Position numbers and translations under genes: made by a program. From Acorus gramineus (lineage: Eukaryota > Streptophyta > Magnoliopsida > Acorales > Acoraceae), in assembly GCA_030737835.1 (NCBI GenBank), contig CM060849.1, positions 16,101,216 through 16,165,215 on the forward strand: 64,000 nt of DNA, written 5' to 3'. Below, one piece after another: positions 13,215 to 26,100 of the stretch (the first letter of the stretch is position 1; each line of letters opens with the position of its first letter). The notes beneath the pieces were generated by a model that ran no database searches, was not told the origin of the DNA, and worked only from the letters and a program-made list of their open reading frames with translations.

Positions 13215-13555
13215 AGTGGAATTTGTGTTTGGTTATGTTTTTAATTATTTTCATTGAGAAACGTAATAATAAAGTTTTTGTTGTGAATAAAATGTGAATA
13301 AAATATGAACAAAGATTATAAAATATGAACAAATGATATTAGTTGATTTGATAAGTGATTTATAAGAAGTGATGACGATTGATTTGACAGTGGATCTCCA
13401 TATTCTTTGAGTGGAATAATTTAAAATAACTTTGATTTCAACTGTTGTCGAGAATTCATATACCAGTTTATTTTGACATAGAATATCCTAAGGTATTAAC
13501 TGCATTCAAATATCAAAAATTACTTATTATGCTTTATTACATGTTAATTTCCTAT
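13215..13555 (+). mobile_element. Unclassified AT-rich miniature element, family B copy 1
   Basis: Shares an ordered set of words with four other places in the window: a TTTGGTTATG-like start, a CATTGAGAA...TAATAATAAAG block, repeated GTGAATAAA, GATTTGATAAG, AGTGATTTATAAG, then GATGAC...GATTT. The right end TATCCAAACG is complementary in part to the start, as in TTTGG...CCAAA miniature transposons. Non-coding. Target duplication not resolved; borders to within about 20 bp. Confidence 0.55.
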
Positions 13556-14381
13556 CCAAACGGGGGCATAGAATATGCTTGACTTTAATTATTATAATAT
13601 ATGTACATACCACTATGGATGGGGGAAATTTTCATTTCTAACCTAAACATTTTTTAAATTAAATTTAATTCACTAAAAAAAAACATTTTTTAAATTTAAA
13701 AGGCAATTTTCATTTTTAAACTAAATATTTTTTAAATTTAAAACTTACCATAGGATTAGTTGGAACAAGTCAGCATTGTCATAATTTTATTTTACACAAG
13801 AAAAAATTTAAAGAACAAATGGGATTAATGCAATCATTCTAAATTGTAACCATCTCCTCAAAATATGGAGAGAAATAATATCAAAAATTCAATACAAAGA
13901 TATAATGGGTATTATACATGTATCAACTCATGGGGCTTTTGATGGGACTTAAAATTTAGGACTTAAAAATCATTATTGATATCTAAAGTATCCTAGCAAT
14001 TTTAATGCATAGGAATGTCAAAAAATCAAACAATAGTTTACCATGGAAAAATAACAAAATACTGGATATAGATATTTTTCAGATAATAATAAATCAAATA
14101 TTTTGTAATATGAAATATATAAGGGTACTGCTACACACAGTCAACGCAGATAATCCTGCTTACAGTTTATATACATCTATAACCATTCAGCAAAGTATAT
14201 ACCTTCTTAGTTAAGGTGTGTACCTCATTATTTTTTTTTTTTTTTTTTTTGACATTTGTAAAGATAAGCCCATTCAATTCAAAATAGAACGATATATAAT
14301 TTCTTTTTATCAAAACATATATCACATGCATATACAAATAGATGAGGACCACTTATAACAATACAATTTTACTGATATAAA

Positions 14382-14841
14382 TAGGGTTGCAACTCGGGCG
14401 GGTTGGGTTCAGGTTGACCCCAACCTGGACCCAACTCGAATTCCAAACTACTCAACCCTAACCCGACCCAACCCGAATTGGACCAACCCGAACCAACCCG
14501 ATTTTCAACCTGAATTGGACCAACCCGAAACCCGAATTTATTACATGATGTGCAAATTAAATGAATCAACCCGACCCAACCCGTAAGATTAACTAGGTTT
14601 ACCTAAAATTTGGACTACCCAGATTAGAAGCTACAGAATGAACGGCCATGATTTTTTTTTTAACTATTAGTTTACGGGTTCGGGTTGGGTCGGATTGTGA
14701 GTGAGGCCAACCCGAACCCAACCTGATTTGTAACTCAACCCGAATTGGCAAACCCGAATCCGATTTAGTCAATCCAACTCATATAAAAATCAGGTTCAAC
14801 CGGTTGGGTTCGGGTTCAACCGGACCCAAGTTGCAACCCTG
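14382..14841. mobile_element. hAT-type non-autonomous element, copy 1 (older)
   Basis: Terminal inverted repeat TAGGGTTGCAAC at the left, GTTGCAACCCT at the right. Subterminal zones are packed with CCCGAACCC/GGGTTCGGGTTGG units on both strands. The core around 14600-14660 matches the 26228-26667 copy in inverted orientation (GAAGCTACAGAATGAACGGC here). The 8-bp target duplication is not recognisable, so this copy is probably older than the second. Non-coding; the apparent open frame across it is a by-product of the repeats. Confidence 0.8.
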
Positions 14842-15663
14842 TAAATGTAAACACACACATCACAAGCCTAAGCTAGCCTATGCAACAATTGATTGCACCG
14901 TGACAAGTCATCACCACCAGACAAGGACATCATTTTCTGATTAAAAAGGGAAAATGTCACACACATTCCTAAGTTGGCGTATTCATTGAATTATATATTT
15001 TTTAATTTTTTAATAAGAGGCAGTAAGGAACATTACACATAAAAAAGAGGACATTATTTTCCAAGCAACTGTGCATAGACAGTATTTTTAATTGGCACTT
15101 CATGGAAACAATATGATTGAAGCACTATTTCATTTAACCACTAATATCAATAGCTCCTGCACAGAGTCCACATGCAATCCTGAAGCATTTCTGCTTATGC
15201 CACACATAAAAAGATGGAACAATAAAGATTTCTATACTCAATAACAAGATGAGGTTTTGTTATTGTAAACATCTCACAAAAAATCTGACAGCATAATCAT
15301 GTGAGTGGAATTAAGGATCAATTTAGCGTTCATTCTCATTTTCCTTATGTTAGAACACCTAGAAAAATTACATTTGAAATAATCTATTCATGTGTTCTTT
15401 TCTACACATTTCAAGCAAAATTTATTCTTTCTACGTAATCCCCACCAGAACTGGATTATTGAGAAGAAAGATTCTATTTTTGAACCACAGTTAACAATGT
15501 GCTCCTAAAACATTATGTATCTCGAACTAAACTACTTTCATTGGGGAACCTTTCCATGCCAAGCGATTCTATGTCTCTTCAACATACTCACTACGATCAA
15601 ATAATAAAGGACAGTTTGATAACTCTAGAAGAAGTTTTTTCTCCTTCCACAATATAGATCTAA

Positions 15664-16023
15664 AAGTAATTAGCAAAAATAGCATTGTTTAAACTAATAT
15701 TATCAAAAATAGCACCGGATGGAAAATATTTACAAAAACTAACACTGATTGACATACCATTTTTTTTTTTTTACACTAGATATGGCGCCTCCAGTGATAG
15801 TGATCTTAACAAAAAAAAAAAAACAAAGGAGGCTCTATATATATACGGTACCTCCCTTTAAAACGCAAAATCACTGAAAGATATATATATATATGACACC
15901 TCCAATGTAAAAAAAAATAAAATAATGGTCAACGCTAACTAATGCTAGTTTTTATAAAAATTCCTCATTCGGTGCTATTTTTGCTAATATTGGTTTAAAT
16001 GATGCTATTTTTGTTAATTGCCC
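15664..16023. mobile_element. Foldback Mutator-like miniature element, copy 2 (360 bp)
   Basis: Left end AAGTAATTAGCAAAAATAGC matches the reverse complement of the right end, GGGCAATTAACAAAAATAGC, and the pairing continues for about 90 bp per arm. It is flanked by a perfect 9-bp duplication TAGATCTAA (15655-15663 and 16024-16032). Arms carry iterated CAAAAATAGCA / CAAAAACTAACA units. The centre holds poly-T/poly-A runs and two TATATATATA tracts. Non-coding. Confidence 0.8.
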
Positions 16024-17125
16024 TAGATCTAATAGATTATGTGCGATGGAAAAATCAAGAGAATGTTGCAGATTCAAACAGCCATTTACCAGGTGTTCCA
16101 GCAAAATGAGAATGAGAAAAGTTATAGACTTGATGCATAAAAATGTTTACCACCTTGTGTCTTGCAACATAACTCAAGATGGACTGAACATGGGCTTGGA
16201 TTACTAGAACATTGAATAAATGAAGCTTATTTTTAGGGATAAAACACAAAAAAATTCTCAATAAATTTTTTTTGGGGGTAAAATGTAAACTCCCAGCCAG
16301 TGGCAAGTACCATCTGGTGCAAATACAATGAAACACACACTACTCCAGTCGACATCCACCAAAAACTGATCAAGTTAGATAACTTCACGCAAGTGAATGC
16401 CATCTGCTTGAAGTTAAAGGGAACTCTATTTTCTGGTATAATTGCTATGGTGACAGACAACAGATTACAACACAAAAGCATCGCACCAAATACCGACACA
16501 GGAAACACACTGTAATAGGATAGTGATGCCTATTTCAAAATTGGAAAACCGAATAACTAGTAATTATTCATTTAAATATAATTAACAGATCAAACAGTGA
16601 GATGATTGGCTACTTGAGTCTTCACATTCACATCAGACAATCCCATCCATGAATGGCAGTTTCACAAAAAATATGAGATGGTCTTAACATGTACGCACAC
16701 ATATGAATATATAAAGAAATGCACAATGATGCGACCTCCTAAAATGAAACAAACCCTTATATTGATACATCGATTCCATTGGTTCACCATTATGAATCTA
16801 ATAATGTACAGCATCATAGCGCTGGCAGTTGATTTTATGATCCTATATACCCACATCTCCTATCTCATAAATTTTAACCATTTGCCTAAAAGTTACATTC
16901 TCAGATTATCTACATAGGTTCAAGGTAAAAAGACTGGAATTGCACAATGTAAAAAAGTATCAACAAAATTAAGGTTTATTTCTGAGCTTTTCTAAGTGGG
17001 CGACTACCTGATATCGACAGAAAAGCTGTAATATGAGGTATAGTTTTTCTCCAAAGCCTGGGTCTCTGAGATAAAAATCCAATCTGGAGGCTCATGCCAG
17101 CCTCTGCAACCCTCGCCCTCATTTG

Positions 17126-20100
17126 TCAAGTATCACGATATATTGGCTGTGGGTTCCACTTGAAATGCAAATTGAGTTTCCCACTTTTTGCACCCTCTAG
17201 AGGGAAACTATCCTTGTACTCGCCTTCCATTATCACCCTTGTTAGTGTTAAGATGCATCTCCCCATGTAATCCTGAAAACAAATGTCTGAGTTGTAAGGA
17301 TTACTGAAGAAGACAGTAAATTAACTAGAAAGTATTACAGTTTCTGAAAACTTCTCAAATCTATTATGGTAATAAAAAAATCACATTTTTTTTCAGATAT
17401 TTATGCCACAGCTGCAATCGATAAATTGAAAAATTAATGGGGTCTACCTTCCCAAATGTGTCGTGATCATAAACTTCCAAAATAAGCATATCATGAAGCC
17501 CATCCTCAACAACGAAGTCGAAAGTCTGATTCCATGCTGGATTCAAGCTGTCATTCACAACCTACAAAATGTCATCTGTATCAATAACATGGAAGAGCAC
17601 ATGGATATGTATAACAAAAAGGTTTTGAAGCTATAGATTACCCTTGTTTTATTTTTTGTTTCAGTTTTCTTCATATGGAGAACGACAAATGGGTCAGCCT
17701 TTCCCATCAAATCCATTGCAGGCAAATCTTCAGCCGATATCACTGTCACGGAAAGAACTCCTCTCACAATGACATCCCTCCTTCTGTTTGTGGGTGTTTT
17801 ATCAATATTGGAAGCCTCAGTGCCATTTGCCTCGCTTTTGAGTGCCTTCTCCAAAGAGGTCATTGAAAACTTCTGGTTTGCAAAAGGATTAGAAAAGCCA
17901 TTCTCCATGCCGAAAGGACAATAAAGAAGCTCCAGGTGAACCTAAGAAAGAAAAGCATGCAACTCAAACATTGAGATGCAACAATGTGTGCAACATATGA
18001 TAGATGGAGAAAATCACATGATGGAACGCAGACACCACATGACACAAACACAGTGACACAGGAAATCTTGAAAAAAACTAGGACACAGACACAAACATGG
18101 CGTTAAATAAATAAATCAATATATAACATTATATCATGTTATATTATATAACATTATATTAAATTCATATAAAAAAAATATAATCCTCAATAAGAAGTTA
18201 ATATAATTATAGTAGAGTGTAATTCAGTCAAATAAGAAATCCGTAAATTCCACAAGAAATATAAGACAGAGTGAAAATCCCTGAGTGTTTTTTAATCAAA
18301 GAGGGAAAAAACAGAGCCACTTCAAAACATCAGCACTAACAATCAAACCAAACTATGATTTTTGCATATGCAACAAGTCAATATGTATTGCCAATAAGCA
18401 TCCCATAGTGTCCAAACTAGAAAAAGGATGTGGTGTTGTGCCTTTTTTTTTAAGAGAGAGAGAGGGGTAGGAATCCTACCACCATTATATAGAAAATAAA
18501 TGGGGTACAACACCAGAAAAGGAAAGTGTCTCTATTTATTTATTTTAAAAAAAAAGAAAAAAAAGATGATAGGCATCCTGCCCTGAATTTATTCAAAGAA
18601 AAGAGAATGCCCAAATGGAACATACAAGAACAAGCCACGGCAAGAGCATCAAAATGACAGGGTAGAAGAGATATATCTGCTGTGAACACCCCCAAAACCC
18701 CAAATAAAGAACTCTACTCAATAATAAATAAAAAGTGTCTTTATATTAGCTGGTAAAAAAATGAAACTACCAAATTTGTTGCAGAATGAGTTTCATTAAA
18801 TCTAGCATGGAATTGTGCAGATATTATCTAGTGAACATAAGATGTTCGACTACCAGATTATGTCAGTCGACTGGATTACAATATCATTTTCTGTAACATC
18901 ACCCATTAATTTCTATTTCACGTGTTGCAGTTCCATACACTAATTGGCCACAGTGGTGATCATATAAGATGTATCTTGAGTAACTGATTGGAATAAGAAT
19001 CAGTGATGATGACACCAATGTTACAAAACACAGTAGAATAGCAGCCATAAATATTTTCGGTCTGAGGGTTAAGGGCCTAACCTGGCCTCTGAACTTGTTA
19101 TCTCTCTGGAGTTCCAGATTTTTTACAAGGTTTAACCATACATCCTTTACTTTTCCTGGCTGAAGGTCCTTCAGTGGCACTTGAGTACAGCCAATGAGTT
19201 CAGATGCCTGTAGCCCTTCATCATCATAAATCTTAACCACCAAATGTTGAGTAGATTCATCTTCAACTATAAATTCGAAGTGTTCATTCCAGATGGGGTT
19301 CAACTCGTTGTTCTGAAGAGTGCATAAGGTAACAAGAAGTCAAGGTTAAAAGGAAAGTCTAAGTGGAATGGAAGTTGGGCATGATATCTCACTATTGTTT
19401 TGCTTTTCTTCATTCTATCGTGCAGTGGACGTATATACAGCATGGCATAGGGGTCAGATTTTCCAATGATATCTTTATTGGTCAACTCCCTTGCCTGAAC
19501 AAGCTTGACTTCAAGTGTCCCAACAGGTTTCAACTCCAGATCACTATACAAAGAAAAATCACAAGCATACGAGTTCTCTTAATATTAGTAAATTTTATGA
19601 ATAATTAGTATTTCATAGTCATACCTGTAGTCCCCAGGTAAAATGGGAACGACCTTCCGCACTGGCCACGTTAAGGAATCTTCAATAGCATCTCTTATAG
19701 TTTCCTGTATAAAACATAAATAAAAAAACCAAAAGATAGTACATATATGAATAGATGACACCACATCTCATATACTCAAGCCCTCAACAAACACAAGCAT
19801 CATAAACTACATGCTTATATGCGATAATATGCTTGTATGAGAAAAGCATAGCATTACGGGTCAAGTTCGAGCGTAAACTTTCACATAATATTATGTGCAC
19901 CAAAAGCTAAGTATTTGTGTTGCGTAACATTAATATTTCATAAACAATATGATACCCTAAATGTAAAACAATATGAACAAAAATATGCATGACACATGTA
20001 ATATTATGTTTATACCCAATAAAAAGCATATATATTATACAGATTATTTGCCTTTGTAAATCTATTTCCTATGCATATGGAAACCAGTCAACCACTAATC

Positions 20101-23100
20101 GCAACTGAAGAGGTAAATTCCCCCTCCAATCAACGTAAACGAATAGTCTCCTAGCCGGATCTAAACCCGACCGAATATGCCACACTCACAAAGAAGTAAG
20201 GGGACACCAGTGTGGCGGTGTGGTGCCAGACAAGGGGACTCTGATGCTTAAGTCAGTAAAGTAACTCTAATAAATAATCTGCTCATTAGCAGATAAAACT
20301 CATACCTTGGTTTGTTGTACCTTTTTCTTTTTTATAGGGTTCATTGGCCAAGTAGCCGTTGTAACAGTCTTCCCTTTTAATGGAAGTTAGTGGACAAATT
20401 TTGTGGTAACTGCCTTGCTTGATAGCTTGTGAACGTGTCCTTAATCATCCGTATTAAACGGGCAACAAGTTTTAATCATCAATCTGGCCGTTACGGACTG
20501 AACGGACGTTTGACCATTACTGTGGTTCTGTTTAGGGCCTTTGCCTGATCAGGTTTCGGGGTCCTGTATGAAGAGCGATCTGCATTTTCCCTCGAGGTGA
20601 AGAGCTGTCCGACCAGACTTGAGTCATCTCAAGCGGGAACTAGTATGAACTAGTCTGGTCGTGTCTTACCAGTTCGGGAGCGTGTAAGTGCTATTCACTT
20701 GTTCTACTCTCACCAAATCAGGCTATCAGTTTTTAGGTGCGCTGATCTGCACCCGTTTAACCTTTGACATGTGTCGCCCTTAGAGAGAATGCAAATTTTT
20801 CCCTCCACAGCAACCATCATCCAGTGCCCATGTCTGTGTCCATGTCTATTTGGTATTTTGGCATTAGACAACATCTATATCTATTGAAATTTTCAGTCAT
20901 AACCATGTTATATGAATTGTTCCATGAAGTGAGGAAAAGGGTGTGCCACCTTATACATGCAAACGGGACAGAACCATATAGAATATATGTTGGTAAGGTT
21001 CTCATCAAAATAATAAATACACTCACAATATGCTCCAGAAATATATTCTTTTCCTACCAAAATCATATTTCTACTGATAAGAACTCATGGGATAAATATA
21101 TAAAAACTTGTCGGCTGGAGGCTTCCCAGTAGTACACCGATTGGTCCACATTTCAAGAGGCACAAAGAAAGGTCATGCAGAGGTCTTGCTGGAGGATGGA
21201 AGACATAATCTAGATCTTCCAAGATTGCTGCCATGATGATTCTTACAGAGGAGGATCGGGAAGTTCTGGTGGGGTACTGGGGTCAGATGGTGAGAGGGTG
21301 CCGGTGCAGGTGAATGTGTCTAGGTGGGATGAAGACAGTTAAACTGATTTGACAAAGATCAGAACTCAAGTGCCACTCTTCCACCAGTCACCATTTCAGC
21401 CTGCCAGTACATCCTCTCATTGTATGACAATTCAGTCTATTTCTGCTTTTTAACAAACTCAATGTACCTAATTTTGATGCGTCTATATCCTAAAAAAAAT
21501 TGTTATTTCATATCCACATAAGAGGTAAACCTACTACCCCATCCACATCTGCGTCAGTGAAAAGCCTCAGACCCAAAGTAGGATCATCTTTCATGAACAA
21601 TTATCGGTATACGCTAAAAAAAAAAAAACTCATTCTGAATACCGGGTGATTGACCCTGGTCCAATAACTTGTTGCGCACACATCTATATATAATACAACT
21701 AAAACTTAAAAATCATTTGCCATACTATAATGCACAGTGTCCAAGAAAGCAGAAAATATTAGACATATAATAAAGTGAACAATGGAAGGACAAAGGAGGA
21801 TGGTGCCATGGACAATAAACACCAGTAGTGGAACACCTTATAAATTGACTTCTAATGTCTAGTGATCAAAGGAATAATAAGTAAACGGGAATGAGAGCAT
21901 GAAAAACATATAAGGAAAATATGGATACAACTAAATACTTTCAAGCAAAAGATATCAAGCAAAAATCAACAGTATTAGAATCCTAGATAAGAAAAAATAG
22001 AGCAGAAAACTTGATAGAAGTAGTTTTATGAGTATCAAATATCAACAATGCATAAATGAGAAGTACATCCAGCATATGTAAGGCAATTTTTTTGAACCTC
22101 AATGGCATTGGAGAGTCCAGGAATGGATGACATTTCACCCCCGACAACCTTCAGCGTGAAATCCAGCTTTTTCTACATCCAAGCAGAAAAATGTACATTA
22201 CTGTCCAAAACTAGATGCACAATAACAACATCCAACAGGTTTCCCTTCTTTCAGAAAGTTCGCACCTTTTCTCTTAGAGAATAAGAGATAGCTCCAAAAC
22301 AAGGGAAATCATCCACGAGGGGTTTGAATATTAGCCTGAAAACCCCCGTGAAACCAATATTCTTGACCTAGAGAGCAAAGTTAAGAGAAACTTAAAATGT
22401 TTCTGTTATGAGTAATAAAGCTTAGAGATTTTATACAATTCCATTTATTCAAAAGAGAAATCAAAATAAAGTAATCAACAGGACTGCGCCAATATTGCTC
22501 ACACCACATTAAAGCACACCCAAGACTGCCATCATAATTGGGTGCAAAAATAACATTTCATATATGAGCTAAGAAAACATCATAGATAATTAAAAACTGC
22601 TGCGTTGCTTATGAAAATTGAATATAATTATAAAAGGGGGGTGATTTTGCAGAGAAATTTGATTCCATCCAATACTATGGAAAAACCAGGTAAATAGGTA
22701 ATTTATATGAAAACCAGAAATTATAGGAAACATACATCATTCTACTATTGCTAATATACCTCTGAACCATTTTTAAACTTACCATGTTTCAAATATATGT
22801 AAGAACATATAACAAGTTTTTTTTTAATAAATTTACTGGAGTCTGTATAATTTAAGAGTAGCTAATAGATACTGAGTGAGGACGGAATGCTGTGTTTACT
22901 GTCAAAGTAACCTGACCGATATACATTTTCAAAAGGTCTAGACATAGGGACGTGTATATGATACCAGAACAAACAATGATCATGAAAAATTATAAGGAAA
23001 ATTAGGAATAAAATTGATTCAAACCCGCATATATAACATGCTGACATGACTACACATATCCAAGTGTCCTTAAGCATCTGGGCATAACACTACATCTGAG

Positions 23101-26100
23101 TACACTGCACCGGTGACTGGACATGCATAAGCAAAGCAGCAGCAGCCAAAAAGGGTGGGGAGAGAGAGAGAGAAGAAAAGACACGAATATAGCAATATAG
23201 CAAATCTACAGAACTTTCAGGTCCAATATGGAACACCATCAGACTGTTGACAAACCATTCCTTCCACATTCATCTGCAATTCAATGCCCCATTTGACCCT
23301 TTTATCTGGAAGATAATTAACTTGACTCTTTCCTTAAACACAAACTTTTAGTTTGATTCATATTAAAACGCTAACATTTCAACCTATAAGCAAATGACAA
23401 GATGCTATGAATTCAGCAAAGCAAACTTAGCTTAGATCATTTTGTTTGATTCAGACTGTCAGAATGAAGCAAAAGATTTGGGGTATTAGCACCACCAAAA
23501 CTATTGATATTCAAAATCATTCATCTTATAAAACCTAATATTTCTAATACCTTTCAAAATGAAAACCATTCTGTTCCTTTACTGCTCTTCCAATGAAAAA
23601 TTAAATGATATAACAGAGATGTAGAAATTCAATAATTACCCTCAGAAAACTACATAAAAATTTAACAAGACTATTTTTAACTGACGGAGGAGGGTAAAAA
23701 TAAGTTTAAGATAACAATTCTGCAGATCATTAGTGTTTGGAGTGTGTATATGCAATTAACCCAAAGACTGAATATAAATTACAACTCTTAGCAACTGTCA
23801 TGTGATAGAATGAATGAGAACCTGGTTTTTTATCCATCAATTATAATTGCATATTAAATCCATCAATTTTTTTTATTTTTTTGAAGGGGGGGGGGGGGGG
23901 TTGTAAAAGAACTAGCGCTCTGAGCAAAATCAACAGAAGAATAAATTTTGAAAGGTTATGCTTATGCAAAAAACATACATGTTCATACGTGTTTTTTTTT
24001 AAATGTTAAGTGTTATACTATAGTTCAAGGATTAAAAGAATTTAGTTTTCTTATTTCATTTAAACCAAAATGAAAGTTGCATTTTAAAGTTTAAAGCTGT
24101 CACTTTGTCTATTAAGTGTACATAGGATATAGCAAAATACCTGTATTGGGAGTCCAACACCAACCAAAGTTCGAATATCAAGAATGATGCTTGGATTTCC
24201 ATCCCATTGTACCTCCAACTCCATAGTAATTCCGCTATCTCCATCTTCAATAATCGAGACACCTAGAAGATTGGATGACTTGTGCATAAATCAAAAGAAA
24301 TATTTTCTTTTAAGAATTAACTAGTTTAAGTTAGTCTTCTGTATTCGTTAATAGGGTAATTCTTATTTGTCAAAAAAATAGAATCTTATACTGCTTATAT
24401 TACATAATTGGCTTCATGGGTAAAAATATGGAAAAGTGATTTCAGATAGTAGGTCATTGTTTGTAGTGTAACCTAGAACTAATACGAAAAAACCACTAGG
24501 ATGGAACTATAGTGGATTAATCACCCAAATTATAATTTGAAACTTTTAGTTTCCATGAGCATATGATTGCATGGATAAGACAGACAACTCCCTCCATCTC
24601 TGCCCAAAAGAACCCTCTTTTCATCACAATTCAATCAACCCATCCTCCACTTAGGAATATAAAACAAATTTTAACAACTGAATTGCTGTGATAACAAGAC
24701 TTTGGCATCCGGAGGAGTTCATTAATTTTTACAAATCATCTTCCCATAATCAACATCAACCATCAGGCCTACACATTTATTCAGAAGCAGGACCATATAA
24801 GACACATTTAAAGACAGCCAAATCCCATGATCATTATATGAGCCATATATGAGCAGATATAACATTGCATGGAAGTACTCTACCAAATAACTGCACCTTA
24901 TTATTTCAGCATGCAATCCAAAATAACCAATGAAAATTGACATCCCCAAAATAGTGTTACAGTTACGAAATTACAATAACAGTCACATGCTTGACAGTCA
25001 AGTAAAGATGGTTAGAAGAAACTCCATGGTGTCAACTAATTAATAAACAGGTGTCTGTTGATTGAAAAAATTCCCCAAATATGCTGTCCCTCATTGGCAT
25101 ACAAGCCACGCCCAGCATGTCAGTCTATGAAGCAAGCAAGAGGAAGATGGGAAATAACCAATTTCTATCAAATGAATATAAATAAATTTATGAAAAGTTC
25201 AACTGAAAGAAAAACAACATGCATAATTAGCACGGCCTCCCTGAATAAATAAAAGGGTGACAGGATATAGATTGAAACAGAAAGTGGTTTTGTACAGAAA
25301 GACATTTTGATGCTATAACAACTAATATCCGTGTAAATTGTGCATTTTTTTATATAGATAAATGTTAGGCTAGAACCCTTATAATAATAATGGGGAAAGC
25401 CCAAATCGAAATTACAAAGCATCAAAGTAAAAGCATAACAAAACCCAAGAAGCCGATGCATGTTAACATTATTTTATACTCATGCCGAATAATGCCTCAA
25501 TATAAAGACTTGCATGACCTCTATATAAATGTTTTCAACATGTTTTGTATGTGCAAGATTTTTTTATGAGGGAAATGTTTGTATGTGACTTATACTGAAA
25601 AGCTGAAATTTCAATGAATAGCAGTCAAATAAATATTATGTAATGCTTGAAAGAAAGAAAAAATGATGAGGAGACAGTCCCATCAAACAAATTAGCTGCT
25701 TCACGTGGGTATGTTACTATGTTAAGGAAACTAGAAGCAACAGAAGTTCATGCCATTTACAGACCTGTAAATTGTGGAGCAACAGTACCAAGAGTCAGCT
25801 TGGAGAATTTGAGTGACGATAGAATAGCTGATCTATATTGTTCAAGAATTGGCTCTACAGAATTTTTTATCAGCTCCGACGCAGCCTGTATCACCATGAG
25901 ACTAACACTTTGATGGAAGTTCATATGCAGTTAATTCTTCTACAATATAAATATAAATCAACTGAAAGAAATATCTCCTTTTGTCAGTGGCGTGTATTAG
26001 AATGTTTCAAAAGGCATATTGGCTAGTTAGAAATAATGTCCTCGCCCACACATTAACATCAACATCAGACAGGCTATTTCCCTATGGTATTTGGTCACTC

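Larger units (their letters stand above)
12607..17125. other. Intergenic spacer between CLC-g 5' end and synaptotagmin 3' end
   Basis: Contains the CLC-g promoter side (12607 to about 13100, with poly-T runs at 12649-12671 and 12929-12941), then a miniature element (13215-13555), the hAT element 14382-14841 and the foldback element 15664-16023. The remainder, 16033-17125, includes the 3' flank of the synaptotagmin gene. Small open frames there show no family resemblance, and I see no gene. Confidence 0.7.

Noticed and set aside
14382-14841. Interstitial telomere repeat array
   Set aside because: The GGGTT-rich strands are not the plant TTTAGGG heptamer, alternate in orientation, and are bounded by hAT terminal repeats.
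16055-16917. Several small frames on both strands downstream of the synaptotagmin gene
   Set aside because: No motif, no splice-supported continuation, and composition like the surrounding spacer.
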